In this document: in pieces, positions 25,376 to 33,208 of the stretch | Position numbering within the stretch: position 1 is the stretch's first letter | How the letters are laid out: every line of letters begins with the position of its first letter | Assembly (NCBI RefSeq): GCF_913776295.1 | Contig: NZ_CAJYOJ010000020.1 | Span: 1-46,048, forward strand | Source of the DNA: an uncultured Pedobacter sp. | Lineage (GTDB): Bacteria > Bacteroidota > Bacteroidia > Sphingobacteriales > Sphingobacteriaceae | DNA length: 46,048 bases | Direction of reading: 5' to 3' | Translations under genes and position numbers: made by a program | The notes under the pieces: generated by a model | Database searches by the model: none | What the model was told of the DNA's origin: nothing | What the model saw: only the letters and a program-made list of their open reading frames with translations

Positions 25376-26632
25376 TTAAAACAATATCATCTGGTTGCTA
25401 TCCGTTTTTAAATATTTGCTCTTGCTTTCGGCCAGAATAAAAGCCTTGATTTGTGTGCCTTGATAGTCTTTTAACTGATAGGGGCTATCGGCACAGGTTA
25501 TAAAATGTTTGGCTTTATTATAGGCTATCCCTATTTTTTTGAGCTGATCAATCCTTAGTTTACCAAACTTTCGGGCCTGTACAATCTTCTTTGCTGACAT
25601 TACGCCGATTCCAGGTATCCGCAGAATCATTTTATAATCTGCCGTATTAACATCAACGGGGAAATGTTGCATATTTCTAATTGCCCAGCTTAATTTTGGA
25701 TCAATATCAATATCAAGATTTGGGTTGGCATCATTTAAAATTTCCTGTACCTTAAAGCCGTAAAAACGCATAAGCCAATCGGTTTGGTATAAACGGTTTT
25801 CCCTTAACAAAGGTGGTTGTGAGCCGAGTATGGGCATCCGCGTATCGTTGCTAATGGGTACATAACCAGAATAATATACTCTTTTTAAGGAAAAATTTTT
25901 GTAGAAGGCATTAGCGGTATACATGATGTCTTTATCGCTCTCGGGCGTGGCACCTATGACCATTTGAGTGCTTTGCCCCGCCGGTACAAATTTCGGGATA
26001 TGTTTGATTAATTTTTTATCTGCCGAAAACTGAGTAATCTGTTTTTGCACGAAGTCGAGTGGTTTAATCACATCGGCATGGTTTTTTTCAGGAGCCAAAA
26101 GTTTTAATCCGGCCTCGGTAGGCATTTCCAGGTTGATGCTCATCCGGTCGGCATATAAGCCCGCTTCTTTTATCAATTCATCGCTGGCGCCAGGGATAGT
26201 TTTTAAATGAATGTAACCATTGTAATTTTGCTCTAAACGCAATTTTTTTACCACCAAAAGCAGTCTTTCCATGGTAAAATCAGCATTTTTAAAAATCCCT
26301 GAACTTAAAAACAATCCCTCTATATAGTTACGGCGATAAAAATTCATGGTAAGATCTACCACTTCATCTACTGTAAAAGCTGCACGTTTGATATCGTTAC
26401 TTTTACGCGAAACGCAAAATAAACAATCGTAAATGCAATGATTGGTGAGCAGGATTTTTAATAACGAAACACATCTGCCGTCTTCGGTATAGGTATGGCA
26501 AATGCCAGAAGTGTGGCTGTTGCCAAGCCCTTTGTTCTCATTCTTTCTTGTGCCTCCGCTTGATGAACAAGAAACATCATATTTAGCAGCGTCAGCAAGA
26601 ATATTTAATTTTTCTCGGATACGATCAGACAT
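25376..26632 (-). CDS. TIGR03916-type radical SAM protein, putative DNA modification/repair
   Basis: A 418-residue radical S-adenosylmethionine protein. The cluster motif is CIYDCLFC (Cys66, 70, 73), preceded by a conserved N-terminal part with more cysteines (SCSSSGG, GICHTYTEDGRC). The TIM-barrel part continues through GLFLSSGIFKNAD, MSINLEMPTE and VIGATPESDKD. Near the C-terminus a helix-hairpin-helix (LRIPGIGVMSAKKIVQARKFGKL, in two pieces) is typical of DNA-binding repair proteins. It is encoded immediately upstream of a TIGR03915-type partner, as in many bacteria. The reaction is unknown; repair or modification of a DNA base by a radical mechanism is the family hypothesis. Confidence 0.9.
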   Translation of the reverse strand: MSDRIREKLNILADAAKYDVSCSSSGGTRKNENKGLGNSHTSGICHTYTEDGRCVSLLKILLTNHCIYDCLFCVSRKSNDIKRAAFTVDEVVDLTMNFYRRNYIEGLFLSSGIFKNADFTMERLLLVVKKLRLEQNYNGYIHLKTIPGASDELIKEAGLYADRMSINLEMPTEAGLKLLAPEKNHADVIKPLDFVQKQITQFSADKKLIKHIPKFVPAGQSTQMVIGATPESDKDIMYTANAFYKNFSLKRVYYSGYVPISNDTRMPILGSQPPLLRENRLYQTDWLMRFYGFKVQEILNDANPNLDIDIDPKLSWAIRNMQHFPVDVNTADYKMILRIPGIGVMSAKKIVQARKFGKLRIDQLKKIGIAYNKAKHFITCADSPYQLKDYQGTQIKAFILAESKSKYLKTDSNQMILF

Positions 26633-26731
26633 AGGGAAATTTTTACTAACAAAGATAGTTTAATAACTAAAAATATTAGTAAATAAATTAATTTAATCTA
26701 TTCGAATTTGGAATAATCGTCTAATTGAAAA

Positions 26732-27376
26732 TTATTTACCTTCCCATTCCTTAAAAAAATGTTCCAGGTAAAGCAGCATAAAATGATGTCTTTCTTCTGC
26801 TATTGCTTTTCCTGCTTTCGTATTCATCATATCTTTTAACAGCAGCAGTTTTTCGTAAAAATGATTAATGGTAGGCGCTGTGGTATTTTTATAACTTTCT
26901 TTGCTGAGGTGTTCTTCTGGTAAAATTGCTGGATCGTAAAGTACCCTGTTTTTAAATCCTCCATAGGTAAAGGCCCTGGCAATGCCGATAGCGCCGATAG
27001 CATCTAAACGATCGGCATCCTGAACAATCTGCATTTCTTTTGAAGTAAAACCTGCGCCGTCAAAACTATTTTTGAAAGACATGTTCTGGATAATCAATTT
27101 CACATGTGCAATAACATCATTAGGAATAGCAATCGATGTCAGGAACGAGGCAGCCATATTTGGTCCCAGTTCTTCATCTCCATTATTGAATTTAGGATCA
27201 GCAATATCATGCAGCAAGGCAGCGAAAGCCACTACAAGTTCATCGCCATTTTCTTGTTGATTGATGTTCTGCGCAGTTTTAAAAACACGTTCTATATGAA
27301 ACCAGTCATGACCGGCTTCGGCATTGGCTAGTGTTTCTTGAACAAAATTGATGGTTTTTTGAATGGCTGCCTGCAT
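26732..27376 (-). CDS. HD domain metal-dependent phosphohydrolase
   Basis: A 214-residue protein of the HD superfamily (YedJ-like). The metal ligands are visible in order: the His of GHDWFHIERVF, the HD pair in ALLHDIADPKF, a downstream His (about 103), and the Asp of QDADRLDAIGAIGIAR. Such enzymes hydrolyse phosphate esters, often of nucleotides; the substrate cannot be predicted. It is a separate transcription unit with its own promoter. Confidence 0.9.
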   Translation of the reverse strand: MQAAIQKTINFVQETLANAEAGHDWFHIERVFKTAQNINQQENGDELVVAFAALLHDIADPKFNNGDEELGPNMAASFLTSIAIPNDVIAHVKLIIQNMSFKNSFDGAGFTSKEMQIVQDADRLDAIGAIGIARAFTYGGFKNRVLYDPAILPEEHLSKESYKNTTAPTINHFYEKLLLLKDMMNTKAGKAIAEERHHFMLLYLEHFFKEWEGK

Positions 27377-27392
27377 AGTTAAAAGTTTGCTC

Positions 27393-27423
27393 CAAAGGTA
27401 TTGGAATTATCTGCAGGACACAA
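27393..27423 (-). promoter_or_regulatory. Predicted Bacteroidota promoter of the HD hydrolase gene
   Basis: On the minus strand TTG (27423-27421), 20 bases, then TACCTTTG (27400-27393), an exact TAnnTTTG match. The start codon follows 16 bases later. Confidence 0.55.
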
Positions 27424-27446
27424 GAAATGATATCAACAGCAACGGT

Positions 27447-27728
27447 TTAGCTTGCCGTTGCCGTTCTTTTTTCATCATCAGCAATGATCTTGATCAAATC
27501 GCTGTGATTTAAAGTTAATAAATGTGGTACTTCAACCTCTAAAATTGCAGCAATTTGAAATAGACGGTCGATCGTTAATTTACTATAACCGAGTTCGATT
27601 TTGCTGTAGGCATTTTGAGATATTTTTAGTTTCGCCGCCAGATAATCCTGAGTGTAATCTCTGTATTCTCTTATTTTTCTAATATTCCCGGCTACGTTCT
27701 TGGTTTTTAAAGCTAATGCATCTTCCAT
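27447..27728 (-). CDS. XRE-family helix-turn-helix regulator
   Basis: A 93-residue protein with one Cro/C1-type DNA-binding domain at about 13-67 (IRKIREYRDYTQDYLAAKLKIS, then AYSKIELGYSKLTIDRLFQIAAIL). The short C-terminal segment (about 68-93) has no known effector domain. It could be a stand-alone regulator; no toxin gene is adjacent. The target is unknown. The gap upstream to 27861 is AT-rich and presumably holds its promoter. Confidence 0.85.
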   Translation of the reverse strand: MEDALALKTKNVAGNIRKIREYRDYTQDYLAAKLKISQNAYSKIELGYSKLTIDRLFQIAAILEVEVPHLLTLNHSDLIKIIADDEKRTATAS

Positions 27729-27852
27729 AAAACGAATAAATTTTTAATGTTTTTATTTATGTACGAAACTTTCATTCCTCTAGATTTTAAGAGTATAAAT
27801 TTTAGCACGATTAAGAATTACACGTAAAGGGATGATGATTTAAATATGATAA

Positions 27853-27889
27853 CAAAAAAATAACCTAAAATGTTTAGGCATTTTAGGTT
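27853..27889 (-). terminator. Rho-independent terminator after the unknown gene at 27992
   Basis: AACCTAAAATG (27862-27872) and CATTTTAGGTT (27879-27889) form a perfect 11-bp stem with a 6-base loop. On the minus strand ATTTTTTTG follows. Confidence 0.8.
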
Positions 27890-27991
27890 AGTCTATCATC
27901 TGGTTTTTGTTGTTTAGTTAGCAGTGGTGCTGTTTTAAATGTAGGGTTCTGAGATTAAAAAAAAGGGTTAGAAAAGAATAACCGTCAGGTA

Positions 27992-28486
27992 TTAATATAA
28001 GCCCCAGTCATCTTCAAATTCATCTTTTTCGAAATGTTTAACCCATTCGATAAAGAGTAGGCGAAATTTTTCAATTTCGCCTAACACGATGTCTTTATAT
28101 TCTGGATTGCATATTTCGAACATATCTGCTGCTCTTACCTGGGTTTCCAGTTCACGACAGTTGGTTCTGATGATAGAAGCATTTTCCATTCTTAAAATAT
28201 ACATATCTGCACCTTCTGCACCAACAATTTTTGGGCATAACATCAGGGCGTTTTGCATAATTAAGTTAGCAGTCATTTCAGCCATTTCTCCCTCCAATGT
28301 TTCGCAGAACAGGGCAGCATATTTGTACACGGCTCTTGCCTGGTTGTAGAGGCTTTTTGCCCTGCTTACTTTTAACCTAACCTTTTCGGCATCAATGCTT
28401 GATAGGTTTTCTTCAGCCTCATCATCTCGGCCAAACCGGCTAAAATGCTCCCATTCGGGCATATGATCCATGTCATCAAATTCCAT
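27992..28486 (-). CDS. Conserved hypothetical protein, acidic helical
   Basis: 164 residues with no recognised domain. It is acidic at both ends (EFDDMDHMPEWEHF, KDEFEDDWGLY) and predicted mostly alpha-helical in the middle (VRLKVSRAKSLYNQARAVYK and a long helix with LEGEMAEMTANLIMQNAL). It has no signal peptide or membrane segment, so it is cytosolic. The frame extends three codons further to a TTG (28495), but ATG at 28486 is the better start. It lies 66 bp downstream of the RNA methyltransferase gene and may be cotranscribed with it. It has its own terminator. Confidence 0.75.
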   Translation of the reverse strand: MEFDDMDHMPEWEHFSRFGRDDEAEENLSSIDAEKVRLKVSRAKSLYNQARAVYKYAALFCETLEGEMAEMTANLIMQNALMLCPKIVGAEGADMYILRMENASIIRTNCRELETQVRAADMFEICNPEYKDIVLGEIEKFRLLFIEWVKHFEKDEFEDDWGLY

Positions 28487-28552
28487 ATTCTTCAAAATTT
28501 CTACGTTATGGTACGTAATAGAGCGTAATATATTAATTTCAAACGAAAAAGA

Positions 28553-29734
28553 CTATGCATCAGTTAATGGTGCCCGGCGAGAGCCTTCGTATAATTCATA
28601 TTCCAATAAACGACAGTCTAATTTACCATTATAAAATTCAATTCTTTTAGCAGATTTTAACCCAATTTTCTTGGCAAGATCGGGGTTTCCGGTGAAAATA
28701 TAGCCGGAATAGCCTTTGCATTTCGTTTTCATAAAATCACCCATGCGTTTATAGGTCAATTCCAGCTTGCTGTGCACACCTAAGCGTTCGCCATATTCGG
28801 GGTTGAAAACAACAACACCATGGCTATCTTCAGGCACTGTTGTCAATTCAAAATCGCATACTTCAAATTCAATTAAAGTATCAACACCTGCTGTTTTAGC
28901 ATTTCTACGGGATACTTCAACTGCATCTTCCGACAGATCAGAAGCTACAATCTTAAAATCAATATTTTTAATTACCTGATCTTTTAAAATTCTTCTCTCG
29001 GCAAAAAAAACTTCTTCATTATAGCCTAAAATATGCATAAAACCATAATTCATACGGTATAAACCGGGGGCACGGTTGGTGGCCAATAGCGCTGCTTCAA
29101 TAGCCAAGGTTCCCGATCCGCACATGGGGTTGATAAATGGTGATTTCCTATCCCATTTTGTTGCTAAAATAACCCCGGCAGCCAATGCCTCCAGCATAGG
29201 GGCTTTCCCTGGTATTTTACGGTAACCATGTTTGGCAAGAGTTTCGCCAGAGGTGTCCATAAAAACATCGGCATCAGCATCTTTCCAGTATAAATGCACT
29301 ACAGTTTTATTGGCATCCGATCCAGAGTTAGGCCGGATACCTTTTTTCTCTTTCATGCGGTCTACAATCGCATCCTTTACTTTTAAGTTTGCAAAAAGAG
29401 GTGTGGTAATATTGGGGTTATCCACATTTGAAGTTACGGAGAAATAACCAGAAAAATCAATCAGTTCTTCCCACTCAATGGCTGCAATTTCTTTGTACAG
29501 ATCATCTGGTGTAACGGCTTTGAAACTTTTTATGGCATATAGGATCTGACTTGCGCAGCGCAGGTTCAGATTAAGCTTAATGCACTCTGTGAGGGTAATA
29601 TTGAGTTCAACTCCCGTAGCAAAAGACCGCTCAATGGTATAGCCTAAAGCCGTAACTTCTTCTTGTAGGTAGGGCGATAGGCGCTTATTGCAGGTAATAA
29701 TAACCTTGCTTTTATTGTGGAAAACTTGCATCAT
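28553..29734 (-). CDS. THUMP-domain class I SAM-dependent RNA methyltransferase (RlmL N-terminal type)
   Basis: 393 residues. A THUMP RNA-binding domain (about 60-160; KSFKAVTPDDLYKEIAAIEW, NITTPLFANLKVKDAIVDRM) is followed by a Rossmann-fold methyltransferase with FINPMCGSGTLAIEAALLA (SAM-binding loop) and FKIVASDLSEDAVEVSRRNA. The catalytic motif reads NPEYGERLG (about 312), with Glu where Escherichia coli RlmL has NPPY. It probably makes N2-methylguanosine in 23S rRNA, as RlmL does at G2445. It is divergent from the DUF3127 gene. The exact target is inferred from the family. Confidence 0.88.
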   Translation of the reverse strand: MMQVFHNKSKVIITCNKRLSPYLQEEVTALGYTIERSFATGVELNITLTECIKLNLNLRCASQILYAIKSFKAVTPDDLYKEIAAIEWEELIDFSGYFSVTSNVDNPNITTPLFANLKVKDAIVDRMKEKKGIRPNSGSDANKTVVHLYWKDADADVFMDTSGETLAKHGYRKIPGKAPMLEALAAGVILATKWDRKSPFINPMCGSGTLAIEAALLATNRAPGLYRMNYGFMHILGYNEEVFFAERRILKDQVIKNIDFKIVASDLSEDAVEVSRRNAKTAGVDTLIEFEVCDFELTTVPEDSHGVVVFNPEYGERLGVHSKLELTYKRMGDFMKTKCKGYSGYIFTGNPDLAKKIGLKSAKRIEFYNGKLDCRLLEYELYEGSRRAPLTDA

Positions 29735-29802
29735 AATATATGCGAAGTTATCAATAAAATTATAGAGATTTGATGTTTATAGTACATTAAGTAGTATTAG
29801 AT

Positions 29803-30168
29803 ATGGAAATTAAAGGAAAAGTACACGAAGTAGGTGCCACACAACAAGTAAGTGAAACGTTTAAAAAACGTGATTTAATAGTAGAATACGCAGAAAATCC
29901 AACATATCCAGAATATATCCGCTTTGAGGCTTTACAAGATAAAACTGCATTATTAGATACATTTAAAGCAGGCGATGAGGTTGAGGTATTCTTTAATTTA
30001 CGTGGTCGCCCTTGGACAGATAAAACAGGTAAAACATCATATTTTAACAGCTTGGTTATTTGGCGTATCAATGCCGTTGCAGCAAGTGCTCCGGCAGCTA
30101 CACCAGCTTATGCAGCTCCGGTTGACGTAAGCAATGCGCCAGGTGAAGATGATGATTTGCCATTCTAA
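29803..30168 (+). CDS. DUF3127 protein with an SSB-like acidic C-terminal tip
   Basis: A 121-residue protein. The first 90 residues match DUF3127, an OB-like family common in Bacteroidota and their phages (MEIKGKVHEVGATQQVSETF, KRDLIVEY, GDEVEVFFNLRGRPW, SYFNSLVIWRI). An Ala/Pro-rich linker (about 92-112) leads to a terminus GEDDDLPF. That end closely resembles the C-terminal peptide of bacterial SSB (DDDIPF), which recruits DNA-repair and replication proteins. The layout (OB-like core, disordered linker, acidic tip) is that of an SSB. Single-stranded nucleic-acid binding is therefore likely but inferred. Confidence 0.88.
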   Translation: MEIKGKVHEVGATQQVSETFKKRDLIVEYAENPTYPEYIRFEALQDKTALLDTFKAGDEVEVFFNLRGRPWTDKTGKTSYFNSLVIWRINAVAASAPAATPAYAAPVDVSNAPGEDDDLPF

Positions 30169-30203
30169 ATAAAGATTCTTTTTTAAGCAAACAATTTTGA
30201 ACC

Positions 30204-30233
30204 ATGCCGAGGCTTAGCCTCGGCATTTTTTTT
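30204..30233 (+). terminator. Rho-independent terminator of the DUF3127 gene
   Basis: ATGCCGAGGC (30204-30213), TTA, GCCTCGGCAT (30217-30226): a perfect 10-bp stem with a 3-base loop followed by seven or more T. Confidence 0.92.
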
Positions 30234-30238
30234 GCTCT

Positions 30239-30330
30239 TGCAAAACTTCCGGGGTTTGCTGTGGCTCAGGCCGCGTAAACTTCAGAAGTCTAAGGTAATC
30301 ACCAAATTTCGGAAGTCTTCCCCCTGTTAA
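30239..30330. repeat. Interspersed repeat with ACTTC/GAAGT arms
   Basis: Three related arms (CAAAACTTCCGGGG, AAACTTCAGAAGTC and AAATTTCGGAAGTC) lie within about 90 bp and are partly complementary to one another. They resemble the ACTTTCGAAGTT arms at 5079-5125. No gene is present in 30234-30430; TATTTTTG at 30368-30375 is a possible -7 element for the kinase gene. Confidence 0.45.
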
Positions 30331-30430
30331 AATATGTTAAAAACAAATACTTGGCTGAGCTAATCATTATTTTTGATATCTGTTTAAGATTATGCCCGGT
30401 TTTTTATTTTTTTAAAAGCCGATCTGGTTT

Positions 30431-32251
30431 ATGAAAAAAAGAAGTTTTTGGTTGATTACGGTTTTAATGACGGTTGCGCTGCTTGGCGTATTTGTAATGC
30501 AATTGTATTACATACGGGAATCGTACAAACTAAAATCTCAGCTTTTTGATGAACAGGTAAATCAAACGCTAACATCGGTAGTAAATAAATTACAGCGTAG
30601 AAATGTTGCCGATCACTTAAACCGTAAAGATGCTGAAAATAAGTTAAAGCAGTTACAGGATTCGAGGCAGCGCGCATTGGACATTAAGGATTTAAGGCAA
30701 CAATATGCACGGGAAGCCGAGCTGCGGCAAGCGGAACGCGAAAATCAGATTGAAAGCTACCTGAACCAGCAGGATAGTATTATCCGGGTATCTTACCGTG
30801 CGCCAAACGTAATTTCTGAGCGGGAGTATACATCGCTGACTTCGAAAAACGGAGATAAACTGGATTTGCAGATGGATGCGTTTATTGATATTAAGAGCCT
30901 TATTATTAAAGGTTATAGCATGCGCACAAAACCTTTTACAGCGCCACCAAAAGCATTTGAATTTAAAAGTCTGCAGAGTTTGCCAGACTCTTTGAGATAC
31001 TTGGTTTTTGATCCCAGAAACGGCAACCCCGGTTTAGTAAGTGTTCCAAAAATTTCTGACGATCTGCAGAAAAAATTTCAACGCGAGGATGAGATTGAAA
31101 AGAAAAAATTAGCACTTAAGATTGCAGCACTGGGTAAGGATACATTTTCTTATACCCGCTCGAGTGTGGTTGAGGATGTATCGAAAGAACTTCAGGAAAC
31201 CAATGTGCCGATTTATAAACGCATTAATTTTAATTCTTTGGGCCGTTTATTAAAACAAGAACTCTTAGCTAATAACATTACATTGGTTCCCTCTTACCGG
31301 ATTTCGCTGGCCCGGAAAGACTCGACCATTTTTATGATGGCATCTCAGGTTAAGGGAGCGTTTTTACCCGAAAATACCTATAAAACACCCTTATTCGGAA
31401 ATGATATTTTTCGCGATCCCGGAATGCTCTTCGTCAGTTTTCCGAACAAAAATTCAGCAATTATAGCTAATCTAAGTGCTACCCTTGCATCGTCTGTTGG
31501 TTTATTACTGGTACTTGTTTTTATCTTTTCTTATACGCTTTATGCTATTTTGAAGCAAAAAAAACTATCAGAAATGAAAACCGATTTCATTAATAACATG
31601 ACCCATGAGTTTAAAACGCCGGTGGCTACCATCATGATTGCCAGTGAAGCTTTAAAAGATCCGGAGGTGACAGAAGATAAAGCCCGGTTAAAACGTTTGG
31701 CGGGAATCATTTATGATGAAAATGTTCGATTGGGCAGCCATATTGAGCGTGTTTTAAGTATTGCCCGCTTAGAGAAGGGAGAGCTTAAAATGGAGAACAC
31801 AGAAGTAGATGTGAACGACTTGATTGTAATTGTGTTGGATAGCATGGAATTGCAGCTGCAGAAAAGGAATGCAGTTGTAAATGTACATACCGATGCAGAA
31901 AATGCTGTTGTTTACGGTGATGAACTTCACCTGTCTAATGTGATCTATAACCTGATTGATAATGCGAACAAATACAGTAGCAGTACGCCTGAAATTACCA
32001 TTACTACCCGCAATGCCGGCAAGAATTTAATTATTGAAATAGCGGATAAGGGCATCGGCATGACCAAGGAGCAATCCAGAAGGATTTTCGATCAGTTTTA
32101 TAGGGTGCCAACTGGTAATTTGCATGATGTTAAAGGCTTTGGCCTGGGTTTAAATTATGTTCAGGATATTATTAAGAAATTGAATGGAACGGTAAAGGTG
32201 AGTAGCGAAAAAGATAAAGGAACCACGTTCGAAATATCGTTACCTTTATAA
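30431..32251 (+). CDS. Two-component sensor histidine kinase
   Basis: 606 residues. The sensor part is periplasmic, between helix 1 (about 6-27) and helix 2 (about 345-372), with a heptad-rich charged stretch (about 30-125) suggesting a coiled coil. The kinase core follows: phospho-accepting His at about 390 in NNMTHEFKTPVATI, the N box NLIDNANKYS, ADKGIGM, an F box (RRIFDQFYRVP) and GFGLGLNYVQ. It phosphorylates the OmpR-type regulator encoded 168 bp downstream. The signal is unknown; no PAS or HAMP domain is obvious. Confidence 0.93.
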   Translation: MKKRSFWLITVLMTVALLGVFVMQLYYIRESYKLKSQLFDEQVNQTLTSVVNKLQRRNVADHLNRKDAENKLKQLQDSRQRALDIKDLRQQYAREAELRQAERENQIESYLNQQDSIIRVSYRAPNVISEREYTSLTSKNGDKLDLQMDAFIDIKSLIIKGYSMRTKPFTAPPKAFEFKSLQSLPDSLRYLVFDPRNGNPGLVSVPKISDDLQKKFQREDEIEKKKLALKIAALGKDTFSYTRSSVVEDVSKELQETNVPIYKRINFNSLGRLLKQELLANNITLVPSYRISLARKDSTIFMMASQVKGAFLPENTYKTPLFGNDIFRDPGMLFVSFPNKNSAIIANLSATLASSVGLLLVLVFIFSYTLYAILKQKKLSEMKTDFINNMTHEFKTPVATIMIASEALKDPEVTEDKARLKRLAGIIYDENVRLGSHIERVLSIARLEKGELKMENTEVDVNDLIVIVLDSMELQLQKRNAVVNVHTDAENAVVYGDELHLSNVIYNLIDNANKYSSSTPEITITTRNAGKNLIIEIADKGIGMTKEQSRRIFDQFYRVPTGNLHDVKGFGLGLNYVQDIIKKLNGTVKVSSEKDKGTTFEISLPL

Positions 32252-32368
32252 AGGCTTAAACATAGATACAAAAGCCTGCTTATCAATATTGTTAAATGGA
32301 ATGGTTTATTGGCTCGTAATAGAATTAATTACGCCACAACATAAATTTAATCTTCAAGTATATTCAGC

Positions 32369-32422
32369 ATGAAAGGCTCAGTTTGGCAAAATGCCATGTA
32401 TGCAATAAAAACAAGAAAATGA
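32369..32422 (+). other. Possible 17-codon upstream reading frame coupled to the response regulator
   Basis: ATG at 32369 opens a 17-codon frame whose TGA (32420-32422) overlaps the ATG of the response regulator (32419) as ATGA. The peptide begins MKGSVWQNAM and ends KTRK. The overlap would couple the two, but a 17-codon frame could arise by chance. Confidence 0.2.
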
Positions 32423-33114
32423 AAAAAATACTCCTGGTAGAAGACGACCCCAACTTAGGCTTATTATTACAAGATTATCTGCAGCTGAAAGGCAAGTTTG
32501 ATGTAGTGCTTTGTACTGATGGGGAAGATGGATTAAAAGCATTTAATAAGCAAAACTTTGATTTATGTATTCTGGATGTGATGATGCCCAAAAAAGACGG
32601 TTTTACCCTGGGTAAGGATATCAGGAAAGTAAATACCCAGGTGCCCATTATTTTTGCAACGGCAAAAACCATGTTGGAAGACAAATCTGCTGCCTATGAT
32701 TTGGGTGGAGATGATTATATCACCAAACCTTTTCGTATTGAAGAACTTTTACTGCGGATCAACGCGATGTTCAAACGGGTAGCCAATAAAACAGACAACA
32801 ATGATGAGGCTGCTGAAACACAGTTCTCCATTGGCCGGTATCATTTCGATTATACTACCCAGATTATTACAGATGAGGGTCATCAACAAAAACTATCGAC
32901 AAAAGAAGCCGAGCTGTTAAGGTTATTGTGTTTGAAAAAAAATACCGTTTTAACCCGCGAGGAAGCCTTGTTAAGTATCTGGCACGATGACAATTACTTT
33001 AATGGAAGAAGTATGGACGTGTTCTTAAGTAAATTACGGAAGTACCTAAAGGCCGATCCTTCAGTTGAGATTATCAATGTACACGGAAAAGGTTATAAGT
33101 TGTTGGTGAGCTAA
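32419..33114 (+). CDS. OmpR-family response regulator
   Basis: A 231-residue transcription regulator. The receiver domain has the acidic pair Asp9/Asp10, phospho-acceptor Asp53 (CILDVMMPKKDG), Thr/Ala81 (FATAKT) and Lys103 (ITKPF). The winged-helix output domain (about 130-231) shows LSTKEAELLRLLCLKKNTVL, TREEALLSIW, SMDVFLSKLRKYL and VHGKGYKLL. The open frame extends 12 codons upstream from a TTG, but ATG at 32419 gives the normal start MKKILLVEDD. It is the partner of the upstream kinase. Confidence 0.95.
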   Translation: MKKILLVEDDPNLGLLLQDYLQLKGKFDVVLCTDGEDGLKAFNKQNFDLCILDVMMPKKDGFTLGKDIRKVNTQVPIIFATAKTMLEDKSAAYDLGGDDYITKPFRIEELLLRINAMFKRVANKTDNNDEAAETQFSIGRYHFDYTTQIITDEGHQQKLSTKEAELLRLLCLKKNTVLTREEALLSIWHDDNYFNGRSMDVFLSKLRKYLKADPSVEIINVHGKGYKLLVS

Positions 33115-33119
33115 ATCTG

Positions 33120-33205
33120 GAGTTAAAGGCTTGAATGTTGTAAAGTTAAAATGTTCTTGGCGCCAAAATCTACTTTTCAACATTAAACCTTACAACTTTT
33201 CACCC
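33120..33205. repeat. Inverted-repeat spacer between the convergent response-regulator and mqnD genes
   Basis: TTGAATGTTGTAAAGTTAAA (33132 onward) and CAACATTAAACCTTACAACTTTTCA near 33178-33202 are imperfect inverted copies about 30 bp apart. They are related to the TTACAACGT hairpins in the groES-groEL spacer. The element may serve as a bidirectional transcription barrier. Confidence 0.5.
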
Positions 33206-33208
33206 TTC

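Noticed and set aside
27447..27728. XRE gene as an antitoxin of a toxin-antitoxin pair
   Set aside because: No toxin-like small gene is adjacent; the flanking genes are an HD hydrolase and an unknown acidic protein separated by a terminator.
32383..32418. Extended N-terminus of the response regulator from TTG 32383
   Set aside because: The extra 12 residues do not fit the receiver family, which starts at the ATG at 32419.
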